The notes under the pieces: generated by a model
Told to the model about the DNA's origin: nothing
The model's database searches: none
The model's input: the letters and a program-made list of their open reading frames with translations, nothing else
Made by a program: the position numbers and the translations under genes
Source: Bovifimicola sp050309585
GTDB taxonomy: Bacteria; Bacillota; Clostridia; Lachnospirales; Lachnospiraceae
Direction: 5' to 3'
Assembly (NCBI GenBank): GCA_050309585.1
Contig: JBNRML010000060.1
Coordinates: forward strand, 1 to 10,286
Length of the DNA stretch: 10,286 bases
Part shown: positions 1 to 6,551 of the stretch, piece after piece
Position numbering within the stretch: the first letter of the stretch is position 1
Layout: each line of letters opens with the position of its first letter

Positions 1-66
1 TTGGATATTTTTTATGGCAATAAATTTACACATATATTAATATATTAGATGACTGTTCAGAACCAC

Positions 67-118
67 ATTCACATAATGTAAATTTGCATGGTTTTGAATA
101 GTTACTATATTAGCTAAA
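67..118 (+). promoter_or_regulatory. Possible pyrB promoter with an upstream imperfect palindrome
   Basis: A -35-like TTGCAT at 84-89 and a -10-like TATATT at 106-111 are 16 bases apart, which would start transcription near 118. Just upstream, 67-83 reads ATTCACATAATGTAAAT, a 17-base palindrome with one mismatched pair, which could be an operator. The spacer is one base short of ideal and the region is very AT-rich, so chance matches are likely. The remaining upstream sequence (1-66) shows no gene; it holds a 14-base AT-only palindrome at 32-45 with little information content. Confidence 0.35.
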
Positions 119-165
119 AACACAGCAATGATTGTGTTGCAGATTTACTCAATAAAGCATCTGCA
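119..165 (+). promoter_or_regulatory. pyrB leader with two adjacent hairpins
   Basis: Two stems lie back to back between the possible transcription start and the pyrB ribosome site. The first pairs AACACA (119-124) with TGTGTT (133-138), with a further G-U pair inside. The second pairs TGCAGAT (138-144) with ATCTGCA (159-165) around a 14-base loop. The GGAGG ribosome site begins five bases later at 170. There is no U-run, so this is not a terminator, and I do not see the conserved PyrR-binding loop known from Bacillus pyr leaders. A role in translation or stability control is inference only. Confidence 0.3.
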
Positions 166-178
166 GATTGGAGGATAT

Positions 179-1102
179 ATGCGTCATTTATTAAGTCCAC
201 TGGATTTTTCGGTATCCGAATTAGACTCATTATTAAAGTTGGCATCGGATATCGAACATAATCCTGAGAAATATAAAGAGGCCTGCAAAGGCAGAAAATT
301 AGCCACACTATTTTATGAGCCAAGCACAAGAACGCGTTTAAGCTTCGAAGCGGCAATGCTCAATCTTGGTGGAAGCGTTTTAGGCTTCTCATCAGCAGAC
401 TCTAGCTCAGCTGCCAAGGGCGAAAGCGTTTCTGATACAATTAGAATCATTTCCTGTTACGCAGACATATGTGCAATGAGACATCCAAAGGAGGGTGCAC
501 CACTTGTTGCAGCATCTAAATCATCTATTCCTGTAATCAATGCAGGAGACGGCGGACATCAGCATCCTACTCAGACCCTTACGGATTTAATGACTATCAA
601 CTCTCTCAAAGGAAGACTTGACAACCTGGTTATCGGACTTTGTGGAGATTTAAAATTCGGACGTACCGTTCATTCCCTTATTAATGCCCTGGTAAGATAT
701 ACAGGTATTAAATTTGTACTCATTTCCCCAAAAGAACTTAGAATTCCAGACTACATTAAACAGGATGTTTTAGAAAAAAATCATGTTCCTTATGAAGAAG
801 TTGAACGACTCGATGATGTAATGGGCAAACTTGATATTCTTTATATGACACGAGTTCAGAAAGAAAGATTTTTCAACGAAGAGGAATATATCAGATTAAA
901 AGACAGCTATATTCTGAATGCCGAAAAAATGAGTCTTGCAAGAGAGGATATGCTTGTACTCCATCCACTTCCAAGAGTTAACGAAATATCGGTTGAGGTC
1001 GATGACGACCCTAGAGCAGCCTATTTCAAACAGGTTCAATATGGTGTATATGTTCGAATGGCATTAATTCTGACATTACTGAACATCACTGTTAACGACT
1101 AA
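179..1102 (+). CDS. pyrB: Aspartate carbamoyltransferase catalytic chain
   Basis: The enzyme joins carbamoyl phosphate to L-aspartate to give N-carbamoyl-L-aspartate, the committed step of de novo pyrimidine synthesis in the cytosol. The 307-residue length is close to the usual 305-311. The carbamoyl-phosphate loop STRTR is at 49-53, the 80s-loop lysine is K80 in SSAAKGES, and RHP starts at R101. HQHPTQT supplies H129 and Q132. R162 follows DLKFG, R225 lies in YMTRVQ, and HPLPR is at 262-266. All expected active-site residues are present. ATG 179 was chosen because GGAGG lies four bases upstream; the in-frame ATG at 128 has no ribosome site and would read through the leader hairpins. pyrI follows after 17 bases, so the gene should act as the catalytic trimer of a PyrB-PyrI holoenzyme. 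Confidence 0.97.
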   Translation: MRHLLSPLDFSVSELDSLLKLASDIEHNPEKYKEACKGRKLATLFYEPSTRTRLSFEAAMLNLGGSVLGFSSADSSSAAKGESVSDTIRIISCYADICAMRHPKEGAPLVAASKSSIPVINAGDGGHQHPTQTLTDLMTINSLKGRLDNLVIGLCGDLKFGRTVHSLINALVRYTGIKFVLISPKELRIPDYIKQDVLEKNHVPYEEVERLDDVMGKLDILYMTRVQKERFFNEEEYIRLKDSYILNAEKMSLAREDMLVLHPLPRVNEISVEVDDDPRAAYFKQVQYGVYVRMALILTLLNITVND

Positions 1103-1119
1103 ATAAAAGGAGGCAATTT

Positions 1120-1551
1120 ATGTTAAACGTTGGTTCACTTAATGAAGGCATTGTTCTTGACCATATAAAAGCCGGAAAAGCAATGTCCATATACAAATAT
1201 CTAAGACTTGACAAGCTTGATTCGCAGGTTGCAATCATCAAAAACGCCCGCAGTAATAAAATGGGTAAAAAGGATATAATCAAAATCGAAGGTTCTATTG
1301 AATTGGTTGATTTGGATATCTTAGGTTTCATAGATCACGACATTACAGTTAATATCATTAAAGACGGGATAATCACTGAAAAGAAGGATTTAAAGCTTCC
1401 AGAAGTAATTAATAATGTAATCATCTGCAAAAATCCCAGATGCATCACTTCTATTGAACAGGAATTAGATCAGATATTTTTCCTGGCTGACCCTAATTCC
1501 GAAGTATACCGCTGCAAATACTGCGAAGAGAAATATATCAGAAACTTTTAA
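1120..1551 (+). CDS. pyrI: Aspartate carbamoyltransferase regulatory chain
   Basis: This is the regulatory chain that binds nucleotide effectors and links catalytic trimers into the allosteric holoenzyme. The protein has 143 residues, slightly shorter than the 153 of E. coli. The N-terminal nucleotide-binding part contains VLDHI (D14, H15) and KKDIIKIEG, where K55 matches the effector-binding K60 of E. coli; K88 aligns with K94. The C-terminal zinc domain has four cysteines, C103, C108, C132 and C135 (CX4C...CX2C), as needed to hold zinc and contact PyrB. A full AAGGAGG ribosome site (1107-1113) precedes the ATG. It directly follows pyrB and precedes a strong terminator, so the two genes form a short operon. 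Feedback by CTP or activation by ATP is known for the family and is not proven here. Confidence 0.95.
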   Translation: MLNVGSLNEGIVLDHIKAGKAMSIYKYLRLDKLDSQVAIIKNARSNKMGKKDIIKIEGSIELVDLDILGFIDHDITVNIIKDGIITEKKDLKLPEVINNVIICKNPRCITSIEQELDQIFFLADPNSEVYRCKYCEEKYIRNF

Positions 1552-1557
1552 AAGGCT

Positions 1558-1605
1558 TAAAAAAAAGACACAGGCTTCAAATTTGAAGTCTGTGTCTTTT
1601 TTCTC
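1558..1605. terminator. Bidirectional intrinsic terminator between pyrI and the deacetylase gene
   Basis: The left arm 1561-1581 (AAAAAAGACACAGGCTTCAAA) and right arm 1582-1602 are near-perfect inverted repeats with one G-T pair; the A/T ends form the tail and the core stem is GACACAGGCTTC. The + strand ends in TTTTTT after the stem, and the - strand ends in eight T. It lies just after the pyrI stop and 31 bases beyond the stop of the convergent deacetylase gene, so it can end both transcripts. Confidence 0.9.
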
Positions 1606-1632
1606 TCAATGGCAATCCAATAAATATGCCTG

Positions 1633-2520
1633 TTATTCCGGCATCAACGAACCATACTTAACGCCAGTTTTAAGTCCGCCTCTTCTGTAATACCCAAGTT
1701 CACTAACTGTGACCAACTGATATCCCTGTTCCTTAAGCCATGTGATAGCTTCAACCGCAGCATCCGCTGTCTCTGGATAAATATCATGCATAAGTACTAT
1801 CGCACCATCAAAAACATTGTTTTGTATATTCTGAATAACCGATTGGGAATTTCTACTCTTCCAATCCTCTGTATCAACAGACCACAAAATGACCGGGTCA
1901 GTCATGAAATTCATGACAGCCTCATTTGCATCACCGTAAGGTGGTCTCAAAAGCACAGTTTGCTGGCCGGTAATCTGTGCAATCTTATTTCTTGTGGTCA
2001 TAATTTCACTTTCCATCTGAGCCTGATCAATCTTAGTAAGCCGCTTATGTGAAACAGTGTGGTTTGCCACTTCATTTCCCTCATCAGCCACTCTCTTTAT
2101 AATATCCTCATTACCTTCCATATTATAACCTACCATAAAGAATGTTGCATGACCACCTGCTGCTTTTAATGCATCCAAAATCCTTGGTGTAGTCTTCGAA
2201 TTTGGTCCATCGTCAAATGTCAACGCAACCATAGGCTTTGCAGGGTCTATTTTATCATTCTTAACTTCAGTGGTTTCTTCTTCTGTAGGCTTCTCCGTAA
2301 TTTCTTCTGTGGAAACATCCTGTTCCGAATCAATAACTCCTTTGTTATTGTCTTTTTTTGTATCGGACATCTGAGATTTTCTGTCAGTATTATTAACATT
2401 TTTTTTTCCCAAAAAAGCCACTAAAAGTACTATTGCTGCCACCACAACCGATGCACCCAGCACTATCATTTGTCTTTTAAATTTTCTTTTTCTGATGTAC
2501 TTACTATATCCTTTATTCAT
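1633..2520 (-). CDS. Membrane-anchored polysaccharide deacetylase (NodB/PgdA type)
   Basis: The protein very likely removes N-acetyl groups from a cell-envelope glycan, perhaps peptidoglycan GlcNAc; the substrate is not determined. From ATG 2520 it has 295 residues. A basic cytoplasmic stretch (YIRKRKFKR, 8-16) is followed by one membrane segment (about 18-38), a Glu/Thr/Lys-rich linker (about 40-92) and a NodB domain (about 95-280) expected outside the membrane. The five NodB motifs are intact: TFDDG (D103, D104), HTVSH (H154, H158), RPPYG (R192), DTEDW (216-220) and LMHD (H245). Metal-dependent activity is therefore expected. GGAGAA at 2525-2530 supports the 2520 start. A longer in-frame reading to 2622 adds 34 residues encoded by the rnpB 3' end and is rejected. 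MEND just upstream (ATG 2532) is a minor alternative. Confidence 0.9.
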   Translation of the reverse strand: MNKGYSKYIRKRKFKRQMIVLGASVVVAAIVLLVAFLGKKNVNNTDRKSQMSDTKKDNNKGVIDSEQDVSTEEITEKPTEEETTEVKNDKIDPAKPMVALTFDDGPNSKTTPRILDALKAAGGHATFFMVGYNMEGNEDIIKRVADEGNEVANHTVSHKRLTKIDQAQMESEIMTTRNKIAQITGQQTVLLRPPYGDANEAVMNFMTDPVILWSVDTEDWKSRNSQSVIQNIQNNVFDGAIVLMHDIYPETADAAVEAITWLKEQGYQLVTVSELGYYRRGGLKTGVKYGSLMPE

Positions 2521-2583
2521 ATCATTCTCCATTCTACAGACGCACCTCACGTCGGAGTTAACATGTAAAAACAAAAAAATATT

Positions 2584-2926
2584 GAGCAGAACCATAAGCC
2601 GGGTTATGTATTTGATAATCATCTATCTAGTTCCATTGTTGCCAATGGAATCAAGCAACCTACCCGAAAACATAGCGGGCAACTAATCGTTTTCTATTCA
2701 GTCTTGCTTCGGATGGGGTTTACATGTGCCTGATATGTTACCATATCAGCGGTAGTCTCTTACTCTGCCTTTCCACCCTTACCATATAAAAATGGCGGTA
2801 TATTTCTGTTGCACTAGCCTTGGAGTCGCCTCCACCGGACGTTATCCGGCATCCTGCCCTGCGAAGCCCGGACTTTCCTCTCCTGCATCCTTTCGGTTAT
2901 AGCAGCAGCGATTATCTGTTCTACTC
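2584..2926 (-). ncRNA. rnpB: RNase P RNA, class A
   Basis: This is the catalytic RNA of RNase P, which removes 5' leaders from pre-tRNAs; its protein partner RnpA is not in the window. The roughly 343-base RNA is recognised by GGAAAGTCC (2870-2878), AGTGCAACAGA (2805-2815), GGTAAGGGTG, GGGTAGGTTGCTTGA and the terminal ACCCGGCTTAT (2594-2604), matching E. coli M1 RNA in order. The two ends pair as helix P1: GAGTAGAAC against GTTCTGCTC, with one G-U pair. P6 can form between GGGC (2856-2859) and GCCC (2677-2680). The GGU that pairs with the tRNA CCA end is kept in GGGTAGG (2659-2665). The hairpin TTCCATTG-GCAA-CAATGGAA lies near the 3' end. Downstream is a TTTTTTTGTTTTT tract at 2564-2577, which may help end transcription although no separate terminator hairpin is seen. 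Confidence 0.97.
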
Positions 2927-2938
2927 AATACTTTAACT

Positions 2939-2967
2939 AATCTAACACTATTCCATGATTTTGTAAA
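2939..2967 (-). promoter_or_regulatory. Likely rnpB promoter
   Basis: On the - strand, TTTACA (2967-2962) is followed after exactly 17 bases by TAGATT (2944-2939), which carries a TG one base upstream (TGTTAGATT), an extended -10 arrangement. Transcription would start near 2932-2926, matching the expected RNase P RNA 5' end within a few bases. The -35 lies only 14 bases beyond the stop codon of the preceding kinase gene, with no terminator between. Confidence 0.6.
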
Positions 2968-2981
2968 TAATATATTCGCAA

Positions 2982-4646
2982 CTATACTTTAAATATACTT
3001 CCTCCAACAAACTCTCTCACAAGAGAATTCTTTGGAATGTCTTCAGTACTTACTCCCAGGAAATAGTCCAAGAATTTTAATAATCTCTTTGATTCAATAT
3101 ATTCTGGTTTATCCCGTGATATTCCAAATAACAGAGGTTCAGCATACTGTTTCAGCACTGCAAGTTCATAAATCAGTGCCGAGTTAAACATAACGTCTGC
3201 CTCTTCCTGGAATGGAAAAATATAGCTCTCCTCGCCATTTCTCACTGACTGCCACCTTGTAATGGTTTCCTCTGCTGAAATACCTCTTGTTCTGGCATCT
3301 CTTACCATTCTTCGTATCAATCTTCCATCAGTTGTAGGAATTCTGTTATGTTCATCAATATTAAGCTGTGTCAATGCACTTATATAAATCTTAAATTTAC
3401 TTTCCTTAGGCAATGCATAAGAAAGTTTATCATTCAATCCATGAATCCCCTCAATTACAAGAATATCATCTTTTCCCAAGGTCATTGTATTGCCCTTATA
3501 CTCTCTTTTACCGGTAATAAAATTATATGTTGGCATGTCAACTGTTTTACCAGCAGCCAAATCAAGCATATCCTTATTAAACTGCTCCACATCAATGGCA
3601 TCCAAGGTTTCAAAATTATAATTTCCGTCTTCATCCCTTGGTGTTTTGTCTCTGTTTACAAAGTAATCATCCACTGCAATCGGATGCGGCGTAAGGCCAT
3701 TTGCCCTTAACTGAATGCTGAGTCTGTGGGAAAAGCTGGTCTTTCCCGATGAAGAAGGTCCTGCAATCATAATAAATTTCTTATCTTTCTGCCCGGCAAT
3801 CATTGTTGCGATCTCAGCAATTTTTTTCTCCTGGAGAGCCTCGGCAACCAGAATAATATCCTTAATATTGCCCTTTGAAATCTCCTCATTCAATGCCCCC
3901 ACCGTATCAATTTTCAGTGTATTAATCCACTGTTCAGACTCCTTAAGCACCTCGAATAATTTCTTCTGTGGTTTAAAATCAGGAACCTTTTCAGGCTCAT
4001 TTTTCACAGGAAGCTGTAACACAAAGCCCTCGTCATACAAAAAAAGGTCATAATATTTCACATATCCCGTACTAGGAACCATATATCCATAAAAATAATC
4101 CTCAAATCCCTTAAGACTGTAAATATTTACCTTTGACGCACGTCTGAACTTAAACAGTTTTTCCTTATCATACATTTTATGTCTGTTAAAGAGATTTACA
4201 GCACTGTTTGTTCCCACGGTTCTCTTGTTTATCGGGGCATCCTCAGCCACAATTTCGTCCATTCTGCTCTTAACTGCTTTTAATAAATCTTCATCAAGAG
4301 TAACATTTCCTTTTACCGTGCAATAATATCCCTTGCTCAATGAATACTGAACAGATATTTTGTCAATGTTTTTTGTGCCTGCCACATCGTAAAATGCCTT
4401 TAGCATAATAAGAGTTGCACTTCTCTTATAGGCCTCATTTCCCGGTGTAGATGCCGTGGTAATAAATTGAACTGTACAATTTCCTGTGACCTTCTTAAAA
4501 AGCTCTGTAAGCTTTCCGTTTTTTAACACCAACACAATCCTGTGCTCATAGTCTTTCTGAAATTCCCTGGCAATCTCAATAAAACTGGTGTCTTCAGGAT
4601 ATTCTTTTTCAATTCCGCCCACAATAACCTTACACATATCTGCCAT
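2982..4646 (-). CDS. TGS-domain uridine kinase-like nucleoside kinase
   Basis: The C-terminal half is a P-loop kinase of the phosphoribulokinase/uridine kinase family; it probably phosphorylates a nucleoside or related small molecule in the cytosol, with the true substrate unknown. The 554 residues begin with a TGS-like domain (about 5-64), then a region resembling the second additional domain of threonyl-tRNA synthetase (about 70-215), then the kinase (about 285-490). Kinase features are the Walker A GPSSSGKTS (296-304), VDDYF (325-329) and VIEGIHGLN (397-405). There is no synthetase catalytic domain. In the editing-like region the metal-binding histidines of the HSxxH motif are replaced by R75 and L79, so editing is not expected. 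ATG 4646 has AGAAGG six bases upstream. Large clostridial proteins with this layout are usually annotated as nucleoside or uridine kinase. It ends the deoD-dgt-dnaG-sigA-trmK row. Confidence 0.85.
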   Translation of the reverse strand: MADMCKVIVGGIEKEYPEDTSFIEIAREFQKDYEHRIVLVLKNGKLTELFKKVTGNCTVQFITTASTPGNEAYKRSATLIMLKAFYDVAGTKNIDKISVQYSLSKGYYCTVKGNVTLDEDLLKAVKSRMDEIVAEDAPINKRTVGTNSAVNLFNRHKMYDKEKLFKFRRASKVNIYSLKGFEDYFYGYMVPSTGYVKYYDLFLYDEGFVLQLPVKNEPEKVPDFKPQKKLFEVLKESEQWINTLKIDTVGALNEEISKGNIKDIILVAEALQEKKIAEIATMIAGQKDKKFIMIAGPSSSGKTSFSHRLSIQLRANGLTPHPIAVDDYFVNRDKTPRDEDGNYNFETLDAIDVEQFNKDMLDLAAGKTVDMPTYNFITGKREYKGNTMTLGKDDILVIEGIHGLNDKLSYALPKESKFKIYISALTQLNIDEHNRIPTTDGRLIRRMVRDARTRGISAEETITRWQSVRNGEESYIFPFQEEADVMFNSALIYELAVLKQYAEPLLFGISRDKPEYIESKRLLKFLDYFLGVSTEDIPKNSLVREFVGGSIFKV

Positions 4647-4662
4647 AGCCTACCTTCTTTCC

Positions 4663-4676
4663 GCGCACAATTGCGC
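4663..4676 (-). repeat. Small intergenic hairpin between trmK and the kinase gene
   Basis: On the transcript GCGCA and TGCGC pair around the loop ATTG, five G/C-rich base pairs, four bases after the trmK stop codon and just before the AGAAGG ribosome site of the kinase gene. No U-run follows, so it is not a terminator. It might protect the upstream message or set relative translation; this is inference and the stem is short. Confidence 0.4.
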
Positions 4677-4680
4677 TATT

Positions 4681-5361
4681 TTATAGTATTACATTTAATT
4701 CCATAAGATTTCGTTTTAATTCTCCCAAGCGCTCTGATGAATTATCCCCACCATCAGATTCGATTTTTTCAATAATCTTCTCTATTTTACTCTTCTCTCT
4801 GTTAATATATTCCACAAAAACAGGATCTTTTTTCTTTATTAATATTCTACCATATTTATTTTCAATTTCACTGTATTTTTCTTCATTACCAGATTTTACC
4901 CTGATTATGGTATAATATTTGCCCTCATCAAACACCATTTTTTCATCTGCAATCAAAAGCCCCATTTCATGAACACACTGTCTGACAAGAAATATTTCTG
5001 AATGAGGCGACAGCACCATTTCTTTTAGTTTATCCACCACAGCCCTGCCATTTTCAAGAATTTTCACCATCAATTCTCCACCCATTCCGGCAATTACGGC
5101 GCAATCTGCCTCACCTGGTTTTATGTTTTCGAATCCATTTGAAAGTCTTATCTGTATTTTATCTTCCAGACCTGCATCAAGAATATGACTTTCTGCCCTA
5201 AGAATAGGTCCCTGATTTACATCCATTGCAATTGCCGAGGGACAGATATTATTTTCAACCAGATAAATAGGAACATATCCATGGTCTGTACCGATATCCG
5301 TCACAACCATTCCCGGTGTCACCATTTCTGCCACTGCAAGTAATCTCTTAGATAATTTCAT
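4681..5361 (-). CDS. trmK: tRNA (adenine(22)-N1)-methyltransferase
   Basis: TrmK transfers a methyl group from S-adenosylmethionine to N1 of adenine 22 in the D-arm region of tRNAs. The 226-residue protein has a Rossmann-like methyltransferase domain (about 1-155) with the SAM motif DIGTDHGYVP (22-31), an acidic strand end at AMDVNQGP (45-52), and the family motif IAGMGGELM (90-98). A charged helical C-terminal part (about 160-222) is likely coiled coil, as in characterised TrmK proteins. AGGAG at 5367-5371 supports the ATG. It sits 17 bases after sigA, the same neighbourhood as in many Firmicutes, where a NIF3-like gene usually comes next; here a nucleoside kinase gene takes that place. The family assignment is firm and the exact target base rests on homology. 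Confidence 0.93.
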   Translation of the reverse strand: MKLSKRLLAVAEMVTPGMVVTDIGTDHGYVPIYLVENNICPSAIAMDVNQGPILRAESHILDAGLEDKIQIRLSNGFENIKPGEADCAVIAGMGGELMVKILENGRAVVDKLKEMVLSPHSEIFLVRQCVHEMGLLIADEKMVFDEGKYYTIIRVKSGNEEKYSEIENKYGRILIKKKDPVFVEYINREKSKIEKIIEKIESDGGDNSSERLGELKRNLMELNVIL

Positions 5362-5378
5362 CTTAGCTCCTGTCTTAT

Positions 5379-6515
5379 TTATTCTAAAAAGTCTCTTAAT
5401 TTTTTACTTCTGCTTGGATGACGCAGTTTTCTCAAAGCCTTCGCTTCAATCTGACGTATTCTCTCTCTTGTTACGTCAAATTCTTTTCCAACCTCTTCAA
5501 GAGTTCTTGGTCTTCCATCCTCCAATCCAAATCTCAATTTTAATACTCTCTGTTCTCTTTCCGTAAGGGTACATAACACCTCAACAATCTGTTCCTTAAG
5601 CATTGTGTAATTTGCAGCATCCGCTGGCACAGGAACATTATCATCCTGAATAAAATCTCCAAGATGACTATCCTCTTCTTCTCCAATCGGTGTCTCCAAT
5701 GATACGGGTTCCTGGGCAATCTTTAGAATTTCCCTGACCTTGTCAGCAGGAATATCCATTTTCTCTGCTATTTCTTCAGCAGTTGCCTCTCTTCCCAACT
5801 CCTGAACGAGCTGTCTCGACACTCTCATAAGCTTATTGATTGTCTCCACCATATGCACAGGTATTCTAATGGTTCTTGCCTGGTCTGCAATGGCACGGGT
5901 AATCGCCTGACGAATCCACCAGGTTGCATAAGTACTGAATTTGTATCCCTTCTTGTAATCAAACTTCTCAACTGCCTTAATAAGACCCAAATTACCTTCC
6001 TGAATCAAATCCAGAAACAGCATGCCCCTTCCTACATATCTTTTGGCAATACTGACTACCAGTCTTAAATTTGCCTCCGCAAGTCTCTTTTTAGCCTCTT
6101 CATCTCCAAGCTCCATCCTTTTTGCAAGTTCAATCTCTTCCTCTGCTGATAACAAAGGAACCTTACCTATTTCCTTAAGGTACATTCTTACAGGATCATC
6201 TACCCCCACACCTTCAGGAACTGATAAGTCTACATTTGCAAGATCCACTTCTTCCTCTAATTCTGACAAATCCTCAACGTCATCAATGTCTTCCAACAGG
6301 ATTGGATCATCATTCATATCACCCTCAGTAACTGGAATAATTTCAATTTTGGCATCCTCAAGTCTTGCCATAATCTTATCAAGCAGTTCCCCATCTAATG
6401 AAGCCTCAGGAATTGTTCTTGCGATATCCTCATACTTTAAGGAATTCTTGTTTTTCTTAGCAACCTCAAAAAGCCCCTTCATTACTTCCTCAAACTTCAA
6501 TTCTTTTTCTTCCAT
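5379..6515 (-). CDS. sigA: Primary RNA polymerase sigma factor (sigma A / RpoD)
   Basis: This is the housekeeping sigma factor that directs RNA polymerase to -10/-35 promoters. The 378-residue length is typical of Firmicute SigA. Region 1.1 (about 1-62) is followed by a strongly acidic stretch (about 65-98). Region 1.2 begins at DDPVRMYLKEIG (107-118). Region 2 (about 147-215) includes LDLIQEGNLGLIKAVEKFD and the -10-reading YKFSTYATWWIRQAITRAI (191-209). Region 3 (about 222-300) starts at MVETINKLMR. Region 4 (about 313-375) carries the helix-turn-helix TLEEVGKEFDVTRERIRQIE (338-357). The AKALRKLRHPSR signature is intact. No strong Shine-Dalgarno precedes ATG 6515; GGGCGG lies about eight bases upstream. 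It lies 36 bases after dnaG, as in the classical macromolecular-synthesis operon. Confidence 0.98.
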   Translation of the reverse strand: MEEKELKFEEVMKGLFEVAKKNKNSLKYEDIARTIPEASLDGELLDKIMARLEDAKIEIIPVTEGDMNDDPILLEDIDDVEDLSELEEEVDLANVDLSVPEGVGVDDPVRMYLKEIGKVPLLSAEEEIELAKRMELGDEEAKKRLAEANLRLVVSIAKRYVGRGMLFLDLIQEGNLGLIKAVEKFDYKKGYKFSTYATWWIRQAITRAIADQARTIRIPVHMVETINKLMRVSRQLVQELGREATAEEIAEKMDIPADKVREILKIAQEPVSLETPIGEEEDSHLGDFIQDDNVPVPADAANYTMLKEQIVEVLCTLTEREQRVLKLRFGLEDGRPRTLEEVGKEFDVTRERIRQIEAKALRKLRHPSRSKKLRDFLE

Positions 6516-6551
6516 CTTGTTTTCCGCCCTTCCAATACATTTACATACCTC

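Noticed and set aside
32..45. Perfect palindrome ATATATTAATATAT upstream of pyrB
   Set aside because: It is made only of A and T in a very AT-rich stretch, so a chance origin is likely.
128..178. N-terminal extension of pyrB by 17 codons from ATG 128
   Set aside because: No ribosome site precedes ATG 128, the codons cover the leader hairpins, and ATG 179 has GGAGG and gives the normal family length.
2495..2686. Open frame on the + strand over the deacetylase start and rnpB
   Set aside because: It is antisense to the deacetylase gene and rnpB, has no family resemblance and no ribosome site.
2661..2700. Possible loss of the CCA-pairing GGU motif in RNase P RNA, which would match the CCA-less tRNA gene
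   Set aside because: Counting against E. coli M1 RNA places the motif in GGGUAGG, and this RNA has GGGTAGG at 2659-2665, so the contact is kept.
3348..4053. Two + strand open frames opposite the kinase gene
   Set aside because: They are shadows of the kinase reading frame with cysteine- and isoleucine-rich, non-conserved sequences and no ribosome sites.
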